Shown here one piece after another: positions 8,701 through 16,261 of a stretch of DNA of 64,000 nucleotides. Under the pieces are notes generated by a model that saw only the letters and a list, made by a program, of their open reading frames with translations, did not search any database and was not told where the DNA came from. How positions within the stretch are numbered: position 1 is the stretch's first letter; each line of letters starts with the position of its first letter. Source of the DNA: PGZG01 sp046292765 (GTDB lineage Bacteria; Pseudomonadota; Gammaproteobacteria; Pseudomonadales; Alcanivoracaceae); NCBI GenBank assembly GCA_046292765.1, contig JBKBQA010000008.1, positions 90,673 to 154,672 on the forward strand, written 5' to 3'. The translations under genes were made by a program, and so were the position numbers.

Positions 8701-8801
8701 TCAAGGCTGGCCTTGTCGCGAATGTCCGGGCGGTAGATGTATTTGAGCTCTTCGAGCTTTTTGATCAGGGATTGCTCAATGTCGCCTTCCTTCAAGGTCA
8801 T
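5727..8801 (-). CDS. hsdR: Type I restriction enzyme endonuclease/translocase subunit HsdR
   Basis: Motor and nuclease subunit, 1024 residues. The N-terminal PD-(D/E)XK nuclease is visible as D120 and the E134-L-K136 pair. The superfamily 2 motor has Walker A HTTGSGKT (274-281), VVDRKDLDRQ (303-312), DECH (394-397), GFTGTP (419-424), and later VDMLLTGFDSK and QAFSRTNR. Length and motif spacing fit the EcoR124I/EcoprrI (type IC) group, the family that partners PrrC. The reading frame is intact. It is the first gene of an overlapping hsdR-hsdS-prrC-AlbA_2 unit. The ATG at 8801 has only a weak AACAGG ahead of it, and the upstream gap is shared with a divergent SDR gene. Confidence 0.95.
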   Translation of the reverse strand: MTLKEGDIEQSLIKKLEELKYIYRPDIRDKASLEQNFREKFEALNHVRLTDAEFARLRDEIINADVFQAAKTLREYGYFQREDGTPLHYMLVNLKDWCKNDFEVINQLRINTDNSHHRYDVILLINGLPMVQIELKTLGINPRRAMEQIVHYKNDPGNGYTNTLLCFMQLFVVSNRSNTYYFANNHSQHFAFNADERFLPIYQLASEDNRKITHLDDFADTFLAKCTLGQMISRYMVLVASEQKLMIMRPYQIYAVKAIVDCIHQNRGNGYIWHTTGSGKTLTSFKASTLLKDNPDIEKCLFVVDRKDLDRQTREEFNKFQEGCVEENTNTETLVRRLLSEDYADKVIVTTIQKLGLALDETSRKARQHKEKGKLTYKERLEPLRNKRIVIIFDECHRSQFGDNHQAIKAFFPKAQLFGFTGTPIFEDNASYKQIDGTVGSYKTTRDIFEKQLHAYTITHAIDDCNVLRFHIDYFKPEAAQAKGAGDHSKGKSKARPDEAVTQLAVVESILEKHDAATSQRRFNAVLATASINQAISYYELFKQVQTERKAKDAGFSPLNIACVFSPPAEGNKDVKQLQDDLPQEKADNQQEPEQKKAALKQIIADYNSQYGTNHSINEFDLYYQDVQQRIKDQQYPNSDYAHSNKIDIVIVVDMLLTGFDSKYLNTLYVDKNLKYHGLIQAFSRTNRVLNDTKPYGNILDFRGQQPSVDEAIALFSGEDASRSREIWLVDPAPKVIDKYEQAVTAMAQFIAQQTGSEPAEVSDNKVCEPEEVYSLKGDTARIEFIKHFKEVQRLKTQLDQYTDLDEVQKQKINELLPEDDLRALRSSYLETAQRLKAQQGKAGAQASDAQDAIEQLDFEFVLFSSALIDYDYIMGLIARFSQQKPSKQTMSREQLVNMLTSSSNLMGEREDIIAYINSLKAGQGHSTDEIKQGYQQFKAQKADDELNAMAGRHGLAADNLKAFVAAILDRMIFDGEKLSDLFEPLALGWKARSKAEIALMDELVPFLKKQAQGREISGLAAYE

Positions 8802-9066
8802 CCTGTTTACTCTTTCTGGATTGCTACTGACTGCTGACCGCGTACCGCTATCGGACCGGCGTGCATTGTACTCTGTTATTTGAATCTGGGCGCCTCGGCA
8901 TTCCGCCGGGAAAATGCTTCAGTCTGTGTGTGCTTATACTGTACAAACCCCCAGTCAACAACCCCGCCCACCCTGTCACCCGTCGACATCTTTCTCCCCC
9001 CTGTGTACTGGCGCGAAAAGCAGCGCAGAATAGACTGCCTTCGTTCCTGACAACCGGAGAAGCAGC
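8802..9066. promoter_or_regulatory. Divergent intergenic region between hsdR and the SDR gene
   Basis: 265 bp without a credible gene. It must hold promoters for both hsdR (minus) and the SDR gene (plus). On the minus strand TACAAT (about 8869-8874) and TATAAG (about 8934-8939) are possible -10 elements; TTGACT precedes the second by only 14 bp, too short for a standard promoter. On the plus strand a clear Shine-Dalgarno GGAG precedes the ATG at 9067. It also marks the right edge of the RM island. Confidence 0.4.
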
Positions 9067-10065
9067 ATGTCACGACGAATCACTCTTGGCGGTATTGCCC
9101 TTGGCGTGCCGGATCTGCGGCCCCATGCGAAGCGCTTTTTGGAAAGCGCGGCCCGCGGGGCGCACCTGCGGCTGATGCCGAATGCGGCGCTGCGACATCG
9201 GGTGCAGGGCAAGGTGGTGCTGATTACTGGGGCCAGTTCCGGCATTGGTGCCGGGGTGGCGCACAAGCTGGCTGAGGCCGGTGCCACGGTGCTGCTGACG
9301 GCGCGGTCGATTGATGCGCTGGAGGATCTGGCGGCGAAGATTCGTGATAACGGCGGTGAGGCGGTGGCCTACCGGGCCGATATTGCCGATCTCGACGACT
9401 GCGACCGGCTGTGCCAGAAGGTGCTGGAGGATCATGGCCGGGTCGACATCCTGATCAATAATGCCGGCCGCTCGATCCGTCGTTCGGTGGTGTATTCGCT
9501 GGAGCGCTTCCACGATTACCAGCGCACCATGCAGCTGAACTATTTCGGCGCCATCCGCCTGGCCATGAACCTGATTCCGTCGATGAAGGACAACGGTGAC
9601 GGCCACATTATCAATGTCACCACGGTTGGCGTGTTCAACGGCGTGCCGCGTTTCTCGGCTTACCTGGGCTCGAAGTGCGCGCTGGAGGGCTGGACCATGG
9701 CGGCGCAGAACGAGCTTTTGCATACCGGCGTCAGCTTTACCCTGATGAACTACCCGCTGGTGCGCACGCCGATGATCGCGCCGACCAAGATCTACGATTA
9801 CTTCCCGGCGATGAGCCCGGAGAAGGCGGTGGACTGGATGTGCGAGGCGATTGTCACCCGGCCGAAGCGCAAGGTGACGGCGTTTGGCCTGTTTGCACAG
9901 GGCATGTACACGGTGCTGCCGAAGACCGCCGAGCTGATCGTGAACACCGGCTACCAGATCGTGCCGGAGTTTTTCGGCAAGGAAGAACAGGGCTCTGGCG
10001 GTAAGTCGTCACTTACCAGCGAGGAGGCCGACAGCAATGTCCGGCCGCTGCGCCGGCGCAAGTAG
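9067..10065 (+). CDS. Short-chain dehydrogenase/reductase family oxidoreductase
   Basis: 332-residue NAD(P)-dependent oxidoreductase with a Rossmann fold starting near residue 48. The nucleotide motif TGASSGIG is at 54-61, NNAG at 131-134 and the catalytic Y199-x3-K203 in AYLGSK. The position 13 residues before the Tyr, normally the catalytic Ser, reads Thr (T186 in NVTTVG). A basic extension of about 45 residues precedes the core. The ATG has GGAG 9-10 bases upstream. It is 89 bp upstream of a GMC oxidoreductase in the same direction, so the two may act on a shared alcohol/ketone or lipid substrate; the substrate is unknown. Confidence 0.85.
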   Translation: MSRRITLGGIALGVPDLRPHAKRFLESAARGAHLRLMPNAALRHRVQGKVVLITGASSGIGAGVAHKLAEAGATVLLTARSIDALEDLAAKIRDNGGEAVAYRADIADLDDCDRLCQKVLEDHGRVDILINNAGRSIRRSVVYSLERFHDYQRTMQLNYFGAIRLAMNLIPSMKDNGDGHIINVTTVGVFNGVPRFSAYLGSKCALEGWTMAAQNELLHTGVSFTLMNYPLVRTPMIAPTKIYDYFPAMSPEKAVDWMCEAIVTRPKRKVTAFGLFAQGMYTVLPKTAELIVNTGYQIVPEFFGKEEQGSGGKSSLTSEEADSNVRPLRRRK

Positions 10066-10154
10066 GGTCTATGGGGGCTTTGGCTTGCCTGATGCTGCAG
10101 CGGAAGCTGCGCGATAGGACAAGCCAAAAGTACTAGATCGGCTACACTCGGAGC

Positions 10155-12089
10155 ATGACTGAAGCCCTGACTGACATCCTGCCCGACCTGCCGCGCCCGG
10201 ATACCGCCCGGGCGCTGGTGCAGGCCATGCTGCCCGCCGGCGAGCAATTGCCGGCCGCCGATGCCGACCGTCTGTGTGCCACGGTGTCCGGCTATCTGGA
10301 GGGCCGCCCCGGTTTTCGTCGCTTGCTCACCGCCAGCCTGGCCTGGCTGGAAAGCCGTTCCCTGTTCAGCCATGGCAAACGCTTTAGCCGCCTGAGCCCG
10401 GAGCAGCGCGGGGCGCTGTTGTCGAACCTGTCCGGCACGCTGGTTAGCGGCCATCTGTTGCGGGCACTGGCAGCGCCGTTCAAGGCCGCCTGGCTGCTGG
10501 ATGACGATACCCAGCGCCGGGTGGGCAGCCGCCCGCCGGTGCAGGTGCCAAAACAGATCGAGGCGTTCCGCTGGCAGGCGCAGGTCAGCCCGGCCCGGGA
10601 GATGGAAGAAGACACCGAGCTGGAGGCCGATGTGGTGGTGATCGGCACCGGCGCCGGCGGCGCGGCAGCGGCTTACGAGCTGGCCAGCCGTGGCCTGGCC
10701 GTGGTGATGATTGAGGAAGGCGAGTACTACAACCGCACCCATTTCAACGGCAAGCTCACTGACACCATCGCCAAGCTGTATCGCGGCCTTGGCGCCACCA
10801 CGGCGCTGGGTAATGTGACTATTCCGGTGCCGATCGGCCGCAGTGTTGGCGGCACCACCACGATCAATTCCGGCACCTGTTTGCGCACCCCGAATGCGGT
10901 GCTGGCGCGCTGGCAGAATGAATTCGGTTTAACCGATCTGACGCCGGAAAATCTTGATCCGTTTTTTGCCAGCGTTGAGGAAGTGATTAACGTGACGCCG
11001 GCGGAGAGCAAATACGTCGGCGAAATCGGCAATGTGATTGCCGACGGCGCCCGCAAGATCGGCCTCACCAAACTGCACAACCTGCCGCGCAACGCCAAGG
11101 GCTGTGATGGCCAGGGCCTGTGCCAGTTCGGCTGCCCCACCGATGCCAAGCAATCCACCAATGTCAGTTACGTGCCGCGGGCGCTGGATCGCGGTGCATT
11201 TCTGTTTACCGGTTTCCGTGCGGAGAAGTTGTTGCACCGCCAGCAGGTGCTGGATGGCGTGATCGCCACCGGCAAACGCGACGATGGCAGCATTGTTCGA
11301 CTGACCGTACGCGCGCCGAAAGTGGTGGTGGCCATGGGCAGCCTGCTGACGCCGCTGTTTCTGAAGCAGAATGGCGTGCGCAATCCGCATCTTGGCCGGC
11401 ACCTGACGATTCATCCGGCCGGCGTAGTGAATGCGGTGTTCCCGGAGCGTGAGTTCGCCAATTCGCAAACTATTCCGCAGGGTTTTGGGGTCGGTGATTT
11501 TGCCGAACAGGGTTTGATGTTCGAGGGCGGCACCATTCCGTTTGCCGGCCATGGTTTGTTCAGCAATCTGTATGGCCGCGAGTTTGTTCGTTTCTGCGAG
11601 CGTTACCAGCACACCGCCTATTTCGGTTTCATGATCCGCGATACCAGCGAGGGCCGGGTGCGGCGCGGCCCGCATCGTGATCTGCCGTGGATCAGCTACC
11701 AGATGAACGATCAGGATTTCAGCCTGTTTCGGAAAGGCATTGAAACGCTGGCGCGGATTTATCTGGCTGCTGGCGCGCAGGAAGTATTGATTCCGGGGCT
11801 TAACCGGCTGATTACGGTACGCAATGAACAGGAGCTGGCGAGCTTTATGGCGCGCAAGCACAAACCGAAAGACTTCCTGATGAGCGCCTATCATCCGCTT
11901 GGCACCGCGCGCATTGCCGCCGATGCCAGCCGCGGTGTGTGCGGACCGGATCATCAGGTGTTTGGCTGGAACGGCCTGTATGTGATGGATGGCAGTAGCG
12001 TACCGACCAGTCTCGGTGCCAATCCTCAGGTCACCATCATGACGCTGGCTGCCCGTGCCGCGTCGAAACTTGCAGACTCACTCTTATAA
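10155..12089 (+). CDS. GMC family FAD-dependent oxidoreductase (alcohol/sterol oxidase-like)
   Basis: 644 residues. An N-terminal helical region (about 1-155) precedes the FAD-binding GTGAGG (164-169). Then come GRSVGGTTTINSGTC, a cysteine-bearing CQFGCPTDAKQS segment, and the GMC C-terminal signature with HPLGT (H580) and GANPQVT (N623), the usual catalytic His/Asn pair. The N-terminal extension and cysteine segment resemble long-chain alcohol oxidase and cholesterol oxidase-like bacterial GMC proteins; the substrate is not determinable. No signal peptide is seen. GGAG lies before the ATG. Ten bases after its stop a small gene begins, so 10155-13526 reads as one unit. Confidence 0.88.
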   Translation: MTEALTDILPDLPRPDTARALVQAMLPAGEQLPAADADRLCATVSGYLEGRPGFRRLLTASLAWLESRSLFSHGKRFSRLSPEQRGALLSNLSGTLVSGHLLRALAAPFKAAWLLDDDTQRRVGSRPPVQVPKQIEAFRWQAQVSPAREMEEDTELEADVVVIGTGAGGAAAAYELASRGLAVVMIEEGEYYNRTHFNGKLTDTIAKLYRGLGATTALGNVTIPVPIGRSVGGTTTINSGTCLRTPNAVLARWQNEFGLTDLTPENLDPFFASVEEVINVTPAESKYVGEIGNVIADGARKIGLTKLHNLPRNAKGCDGQGLCQFGCPTDAKQSTNVSYVPRALDRGAFLFTGFRAEKLLHRQQVLDGVIATGKRDDGSIVRLTVRAPKVVVAMGSLLTPLFLKQNGVRNPHLGRHLTIHPAGVVNAVFPEREFANSQTIPQGFGVGDFAEQGLMFEGGTIPFAGHGLFSNLYGREFVRFCERYQHTAYFGFMIRDTSEGRVRRGPHRDLPWISYQMNDQDFSLFRKGIETLARIYLAAGAQEVLIPGLNRLITVRNEQELASFMARKHKPKDFLMSAYHPLGTARIAADASRGVCGPDHQVFGWNGLYVMDGSSVPTSLGANPQVTIMTLAARAASKLADSLL

Positions 12090-12099
12090 GGAGCACACC

Positions 12100-12552
12100 A
12101 TGGCCACCGGACTTCTGCTTTGCGAAACCATGAGCGGCGATCTGATTCTTGATCGTGATGGCATCAGCCGCCCGTTTGCGTTCTCGATCCGCGCTTTTAC
12201 TACAAAAATTTTCAGCCTCAGCGCGCCGCGTTATTTCCGTGGCGTAGTCACGCTGAATGATGGCCAGTATCCGTGCCGTGGGGAGCTCACCATTCAGATG
12301 TCCGGGCCGCACTACTGGCTGGAGTTCAATCACCCGGAACTGGGTGCGGTTCGTGCCGAAGGCCAGAAAGAATATGGCAAGAATGGCCTGCTGCGCTCAC
12401 TGATTACCTGCCCGCTGGTGATCAGCAGCAATGGCAAGACGATTGGTCAGGCGGAAGTAGCGTATCGCGAGTCGATGCTGGCGTTTCCGTTCAAGGCGAT
12501 CCGCTTTGTCGATGAAGGCAAGGCCTTCGACATGGTCGGCAGCGCGTCATGA
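12100..12552 (+). CDS. Uncharacterised 150-residue protein coupled to the GMC oxidoreductase
   Basis: I do not recognise a named family with certainty. The ATG at 12100 is chosen because AAGGAG lies at 12088-12093; an upstream in-frame ATG at 12055 lies inside the GMC gene. The protein looks beta-rich, with phrases such as FRGVVTLNDG, YWLEFNHP and VRAEGQKEYG. Comparable segments occur as C-terminal or partner domains of cholesterol-oxidase-like GMC proteins, which suggests a substrate-binding or accessory role (inference). The stop overlaps the next start by 4 bp (ATGA), indicating translational coupling. Confidence 0.75.
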   Translation: MATGLLLCETMSGDLILDRDGISRPFAFSIRAFTTKIFSLSAPRYFRGVVTLNDGQYPCRGELTIQMSGPHYWLEFNHPELGAVRAEGQKEYGKNGLLRSLITCPLVISSNGKTIGQAEVAYRESMLAFPFKAIRFVDEGKAFDMVGSAS

Positions 12553-13526
12553 TCCCCTATCACGGTTGCCAGCATCGCGGTCAGGCCGGGCATTACGAGT
12601 CCTGGTTCCTGCGCGCCAATCATCCGAGCAAGCCGCAGGCGTTCTGGATCCGCTACACCCTGTTTGTGCCGAAGGATAACCGGCCGTCGCTGGGCGAACT
12701 GTGGGCGATCTGGTTTGACGGCGAACAGGACCGGGTGGTAGCGGTAAAGGAAGAGCATCCGCTCGACGGCTGCAGCTTCAGCCGCGACACAATGTCGGTG
12801 CGGATCGGCGATGCCGAGCTGGACAGCCACCGCCTGAACGGCAGCGCCAGACATAATGGCCACGAGATCCGCTGGAGCCTGGGTTACGAAGGCGAACCGG
12901 CACCACTGCTATTCCTGCCGGAAAATCTCTACACCACCAAACTGCCGAAGGCGAAATCCGTGGTCAGCCGGCCGCAGGTAAAGTTTCGCGGCAAGCTCAC
13001 CGTCGACGGCGAGGAAATGGTGATTGATCACTGGCCCGGCAGCGAAAACCATAACTGGGGCAGCCAGCACACCGATCGCTATGCCTGGGGACAAGTGGCA
13101 AGCTTTGACAACGCCCCGGATGCCTTTCTCGAATGCATCACCGCACAGGTGAAAGTCGGGCCGATCCGTTCGCCGTGGATGAGCATTGCCTGTCTGCGTC
13201 TGGATGGCCGGGATTACCTGTTCAACAGCCTTGGCCGGGCATTCCGGGCCAAGGGCGAGTACCAATTCTTCGACTGGACCCTGGCCACCGACAATGGCCG
13301 CGAGCGTCTGGAAGTGTCGATCCGCGCCCCCGCCAGTCATTTTACGGCACTGACCTACTACAACCCGCCCGGGGGCAGCAAAACCTGCCTCAACAGCAAA
13401 ATCGCCCGCTGTGAAGCACGCCTGATCTTGCCCGGGCAACCACCCCGCACCCTCACCTCCGCCCACGGCGCCGCGTTTGAGATCCTCACCGACCGGAACG
13501 ATCACGGCATAACGCTGTCCGTTTGA
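12549..13526 (+). CDS. Hypothetical protein with CrtC/AttH lipocalin-like features
   Basis: 325 residues, no signal peptide or membrane segment. Conserved-looking features are WPGSENHNWGSQHTDRYAWG (near 158-177), PWMSIACLRLDGRDY and a Trp/His-rich beta pattern. The HNWG...YAWGQ phrase resembles the double-lipocalin CrtC/AttH-type proteins that hydrate or bind isoprenoid and lipid substrates; this is a weak family-level resemblance. It starts in an ATGA overlap with the preceding gene and is the last member of the GMC unit, which favours a role with the same lipid-like substrate. Confidence 0.7.
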   Translation: MIPYHGCQHRGQAGHYESWFLRANHPSKPQAFWIRYTLFVPKDNRPSLGELWAIWFDGEQDRVVAVKEEHPLDGCSFSRDTMSVRIGDAELDSHRLNGSARHNGHEIRWSLGYEGEPAPLLFLPENLYTTKLPKAKSVVSRPQVKFRGKLTVDGEEMVIDHWPGSENHNWGSQHTDRYAWGQVASFDNAPDAFLECITAQVKVGPIRSPWMSIACLRLDGRDYLFNSLGRAFRAKGEYQFFDWTLATDNGRERLEVSIRAPASHFTALTYYNPPGGSKTCLNSKIARCEARLILPGQPPRTLTSAHGAAFEILTDRNDHGITLSV

Positions 13527-13657
13527 CCCCCGGGCGACGCCGTCGATCTGTACGCAGAAGTGCGGAGTGGCTCACAAAACGCTACTATCGAGGGTCCATC
13601 CTCCGGCTTCCATCGCCCGGGGGATGCAGGGACTGGACCAATACCGGAGTACGCGCC

Positions 13658-15184
13658 ATGGCCGGCAGTACCGCAGGATGGCATCAGGTGGGAAGCAGCA
13701 TCAGGGACAAGTTCGCTAATGTGCGTCGCAATCTTGGCGATAGCCTGAGCCCGCTGCTGCCTGACTACTTACCAGTGGCATGGAAGCTCGGGCTGTCGAT
13801 CTCGCTGATGATCCTGCTCGGCATGGCGGTACTCGGCAGCCTGATCCTGAACAGCCAGCTTGACCGCATGCAGACTCAGGCCGACCGCTTTGGCGGCACC
13901 CTCGCCCGCCAACTTGCCGATGCCACCCGTGAACCCCTGCTGGCCGAAGACCAGCTCGCCCTGCGGGTGGTGCTGACCAATCTGGTGCAGAGCGATTCAC
14001 TGGTGGGCGCGGCGCTGTTTGACCATCAGGGTAATTTGCTTGAACAAGTCGGCATGCTGCCGGAAGGCATTTTGCCCACCTCGGGCAATGGCCTGTTGCA
14101 CTGGCGCAATGGTGACACCCTGTTGACCACCTATTTTTCTGCCGTGCGCGTGAATGATCTCACCGCTGGCCATGCCGCCGTGAGCCTGTCACGCCAGGCC
14201 ATTGATGCGGCGCGGCTGGAAGTCCGCAATACCATCCTGACGGCGACGCTGGTGATGAGCCTGATTGCCATTGTGGTGGCGTTCTTTGTCAGCCGCCGCC
14301 TGTCGCAACCGATTCACGATCTGCTTGATGCCGCCCATGCCCTCGGCAGCGGCAATCTGGAATACCGCATCAGCGAGCGCCGCAACGACGAAATCGGCAA
14401 GCTGGTAGAGGCCTATCACAGCATGGCCTCCGGGTTACTGGAAAAAAATCAGGTGGAGGCGGTGTTGTCGCGGTTTGTCAGCCCGACGGTGGCCAAGACA
14501 ATGATGGCCGACCTGAAGCAGGTATCGCTCGGCGGCCGTGAGGTCGAGGCCACGGTGGTGTTCGCCGATATCGTCGGCTTTACCCGACTGTCGGAAACCA
14601 TCGCCCCGGATGCGGTGGCGGAATTGCTCAACGCCTACTTCGATGCCATCTCCATGGCGTCTACCTTCTATCGCGGCACCATCGACAAGTACATGGGAGA
14701 CTGCGCCATGATCGTGTTCGGTGTGCCGGAAGACGATGCCGAACACACCTACCATGGTTTGTGCTGCGCGGTGATGATTCAGCGACTGGTAGACCGGCTT
14801 AATCTGATGCGTAGCCGGCGCGGCCTGACCACGGTGAATTTCCGCATTGGCATTAACTCCGGCACCATGCTGGCCGGCAATCTCGGCTCCCATGATCGGA
14901 TGCAATACACGGTGGTCGGTGATGCGGTGAATCTCGCCTCGCGGCTGTCGAATATGGCTGGTGCCGGAGAAGTGGTGGCATCGGAGGAAATGGTGCGCAA
15001 TCCGAATGTTCGCTCGCGGGTGCGGTTGCGCCAATCTGGCGCCATGCGGTTGCGCGGCCGCAACGAACCGGTGAACACCTTTATCATCGAAGGCGTACAC
15101 GCCCAATCGGAGTCCCTGATGGAGCAACGCATCGCCAGCTTCATCAACCAGCTGATGGATACACCCCGACGTGCTACGGAATAG
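13658..15184 (+). CDS. Membrane-bound class III adenylate/guanylate cyclase with HAMP domain
   Basis: 508 residues from the ATG at 13658, which has GGAG at 13646-13649; an in-frame ATG at 13523 overlaps the previous gene and lacks a site. Transmembrane segments at about 43-65 and 191-212 bracket a periplasmic sensor of about 125 residues. A HAMP domain (about 213-265) follows, then a class III catalytic domain. Metal-binding aspartates are D304 (VVFADIVGF) and D348 (KYMGD); K344 and the YTVVGDAVN segment suit ATP rather than GTP, so cAMP is the likely product. It overlaps the next gene by 14 bp. The stimulus is unknown. Confidence 0.88.
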   Translation: MAGSTAGWHQVGSSIRDKFANVRRNLGDSLSPLLPDYLPVAWKLGLSISLMILLGMAVLGSLILNSQLDRMQTQADRFGGTLARQLADATREPLLAEDQLALRVVLTNLVQSDSLVGAALFDHQGNLLEQVGMLPEGILPTSGNGLLHWRNGDTLLTTYFSAVRVNDLTAGHAAVSLSRQAIDAARLEVRNTILTATLVMSLIAIVVAFFVSRRLSQPIHDLLDAAHALGSGNLEYRISERRNDEIGKLVEAYHSMASGLLEKNQVEAVLSRFVSPTVAKTMMADLKQVSLGGREVEATVVFADIVGFTRLSETIAPDAVAELLNAYFDAISMASTFYRGTIDKYMGDCAMIVFGVPEDDAEHTYHGLCCAVMIQRLVDRLNLMRSRRGLTTVNFRIGINSGTMLAGNLGSHDRMQYTVVGDAVNLASRLSNMAGAGEVVASEEMVRNPNVRSRVRLRQSGAMRLRGRNEPVNTFIIEGVHAQSESLMEQRIASFINQLMDTPRRATE

Positions 15185-16205
15185 TCTGCCGATTGCCCTG
15201 CTGCTGATCCTGACCCTGGCGGGCTGCACCACCCGTCAGGCTGTGCTGGAAACCGATTTCGCCGCAGAGCTGGCCAGCGTCCGCGCCGAGGGCGATCACG
15301 CCCGGGCGCTGGACATCGTCGACCGGATCCCCAACGACCATCCACAGGCGGAAGCCGTCCGCGCCCAGCGCGACCAGATTCTCAAAGACATCGAACTTGT
15401 CCAGCAGCAGCGAGTTGCCGAGGCTGAGCGCCTGTCGCGCAGTGGCCGCTGGCAAGAAGCCTACGCGGTGCTGGATGACGCCAGCCGGCAGTGGCGTCGC
15501 AGCGATCTTTTGGCAACCGCCTACCAGGAGCTCGAACAACGCCAGCAACTGCGCTACCACCAGCTTCAGGCCGACCTGCTCCTGGCCGAGGCGCGCACGC
15601 TTCAGGGCACCCATACTACGGTGCAGCAGCTCGCCACCCTGACCGATCGACGCGCCCAGGCCACCGCCCGTGACCTGGGGCTACGCCGCGACACCCTCAG
15701 CCGCGAGCTGCGTCAACTCGGCCATATCTTTGCCGATCAGAAGGACTGGCAGCGGACCCGCGATCTGCTCGCCTCCGCCGCCCAGCTTGCCGGTGACAAC
15801 GAGCGGGATCCCATCCTGATCGAGGCCGAACGCCAACTGGCCAGCGTCGCCCATCGCCAAGAACGGGCCAGAGCCCAGCGCATTCGGCAGCAGGGGGATG
15901 AACTGATTGAGCGATATCGTCGATCAGAGTCGGTGGCGGATCTGGTAGCGGCCCGCGATTTCCTCGCCCGGAACAATCAGGGCGGGACGCTGGACGAAAC
16001 CGCGACCCGACTGGAGGGGCTATCACGAGAGCGATTCCGGGCCGGACTGGCCAAGGGCGACACCCTCTATGCCGGTGGCGATTATGCTGCGGCGGAGCGA
16101 GCCTGGTCGGAGGTGGCACCGTTGTATCCGGGTGACCCGGAGCTTGCCGCGAAGCGGGAGAGGGTGAAGCGGGTGCTGGATAATCTGCGCAGTCTGGCGC
16201 GCTGA
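15171..16205 (+). CDS. Lipoprotein with TPR-like helical repeats
   Basis: 344 residues starting with GTG at 15171. The N-terminus MLRNSLPIALLLILTLAGC is a lipoprotein signal with lipobox LAGC and Cys18 as the lipidated residue; the residues after it (TTRQ) do not carry the inner-membrane-retention Asp. The rest is helical, rich in Ala, Arg, Gln and Leu, with TPR-like stretches such as GRWQEAYAVLDDA and GDYAAAERAWSEVAPLYPGDPE. It overlaps the cyclase gene by 14 bp and is probably co-expressed; a link to the cyclase sensor is inference. The family is not recognised. Confidence 0.8.
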   Translation: MLRNSLPIALLLILTLAGCTTRQAVLETDFAAELASVRAEGDHARALDIVDRIPNDHPQAEAVRAQRDQILKDIELVQQQRVAEAERLSRSGRWQEAYAVLDDASRQWRRSDLLATAYQELEQRQQLRYHQLQADLLLAEARTLQGTHTTVQQLATLTDRRAQATARDLGLRRDTLSRELRQLGHIFADQKDWQRTRDLLASAAQLAGDNERDPILIEAERQLASVAHRQERARAQRIRQQGDELIERYRRSESVADLVAARDFLARNNQGGTLDETATRLEGLSRERFRAGLAKGDTLYAGGDYAAAERAWSEVAPLYPGDPELAAKRERVKRVLDNLRSLAR

Positions 16206-16261
16206 GAATTTGCCAAATCAATTAACAGGCCCGAGCAAACTGCTGCGCCGGGCCGGTCAGA
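16206..16261. terminator. Convergent gap with a weak hairpin
   Basis: 56 bp between the lipoprotein and FHA genes, which converge. GGCCCG and CGGGCC can pair around a 15-base loop (about 16230-16256), but neither strand has a T-tract after it. Assignment as a shared terminator is tentative. Confidence 0.25.

Noticed and set aside
1..8801. Insertion sequence or integrase at the RM island edges
   Set aside because: No transposase, integrase, tRNA-derived attachment repeat or terminal inverted repeats were visible; the left edge is outside the window.
6234..8837. Long plus-strand open frames (363 and 499 codons) opposite hsdR
   Set aside because: They are antisense to a complete HsdR with all motifs; their protein sequences show no domain and arise from codon bias on the coding strand.
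8920..8960. TTGACT...TATAAG as the hsdR promoter
   Set aside because: The spacer is only 14 bp, outside the normal 16-18 range.
8861..9175. Plus-strand open frame of 104 codons before the SDR gene
   Set aside because: Overlaps the SDR start and the promoter region, with low-complexity content and no ribosome site.
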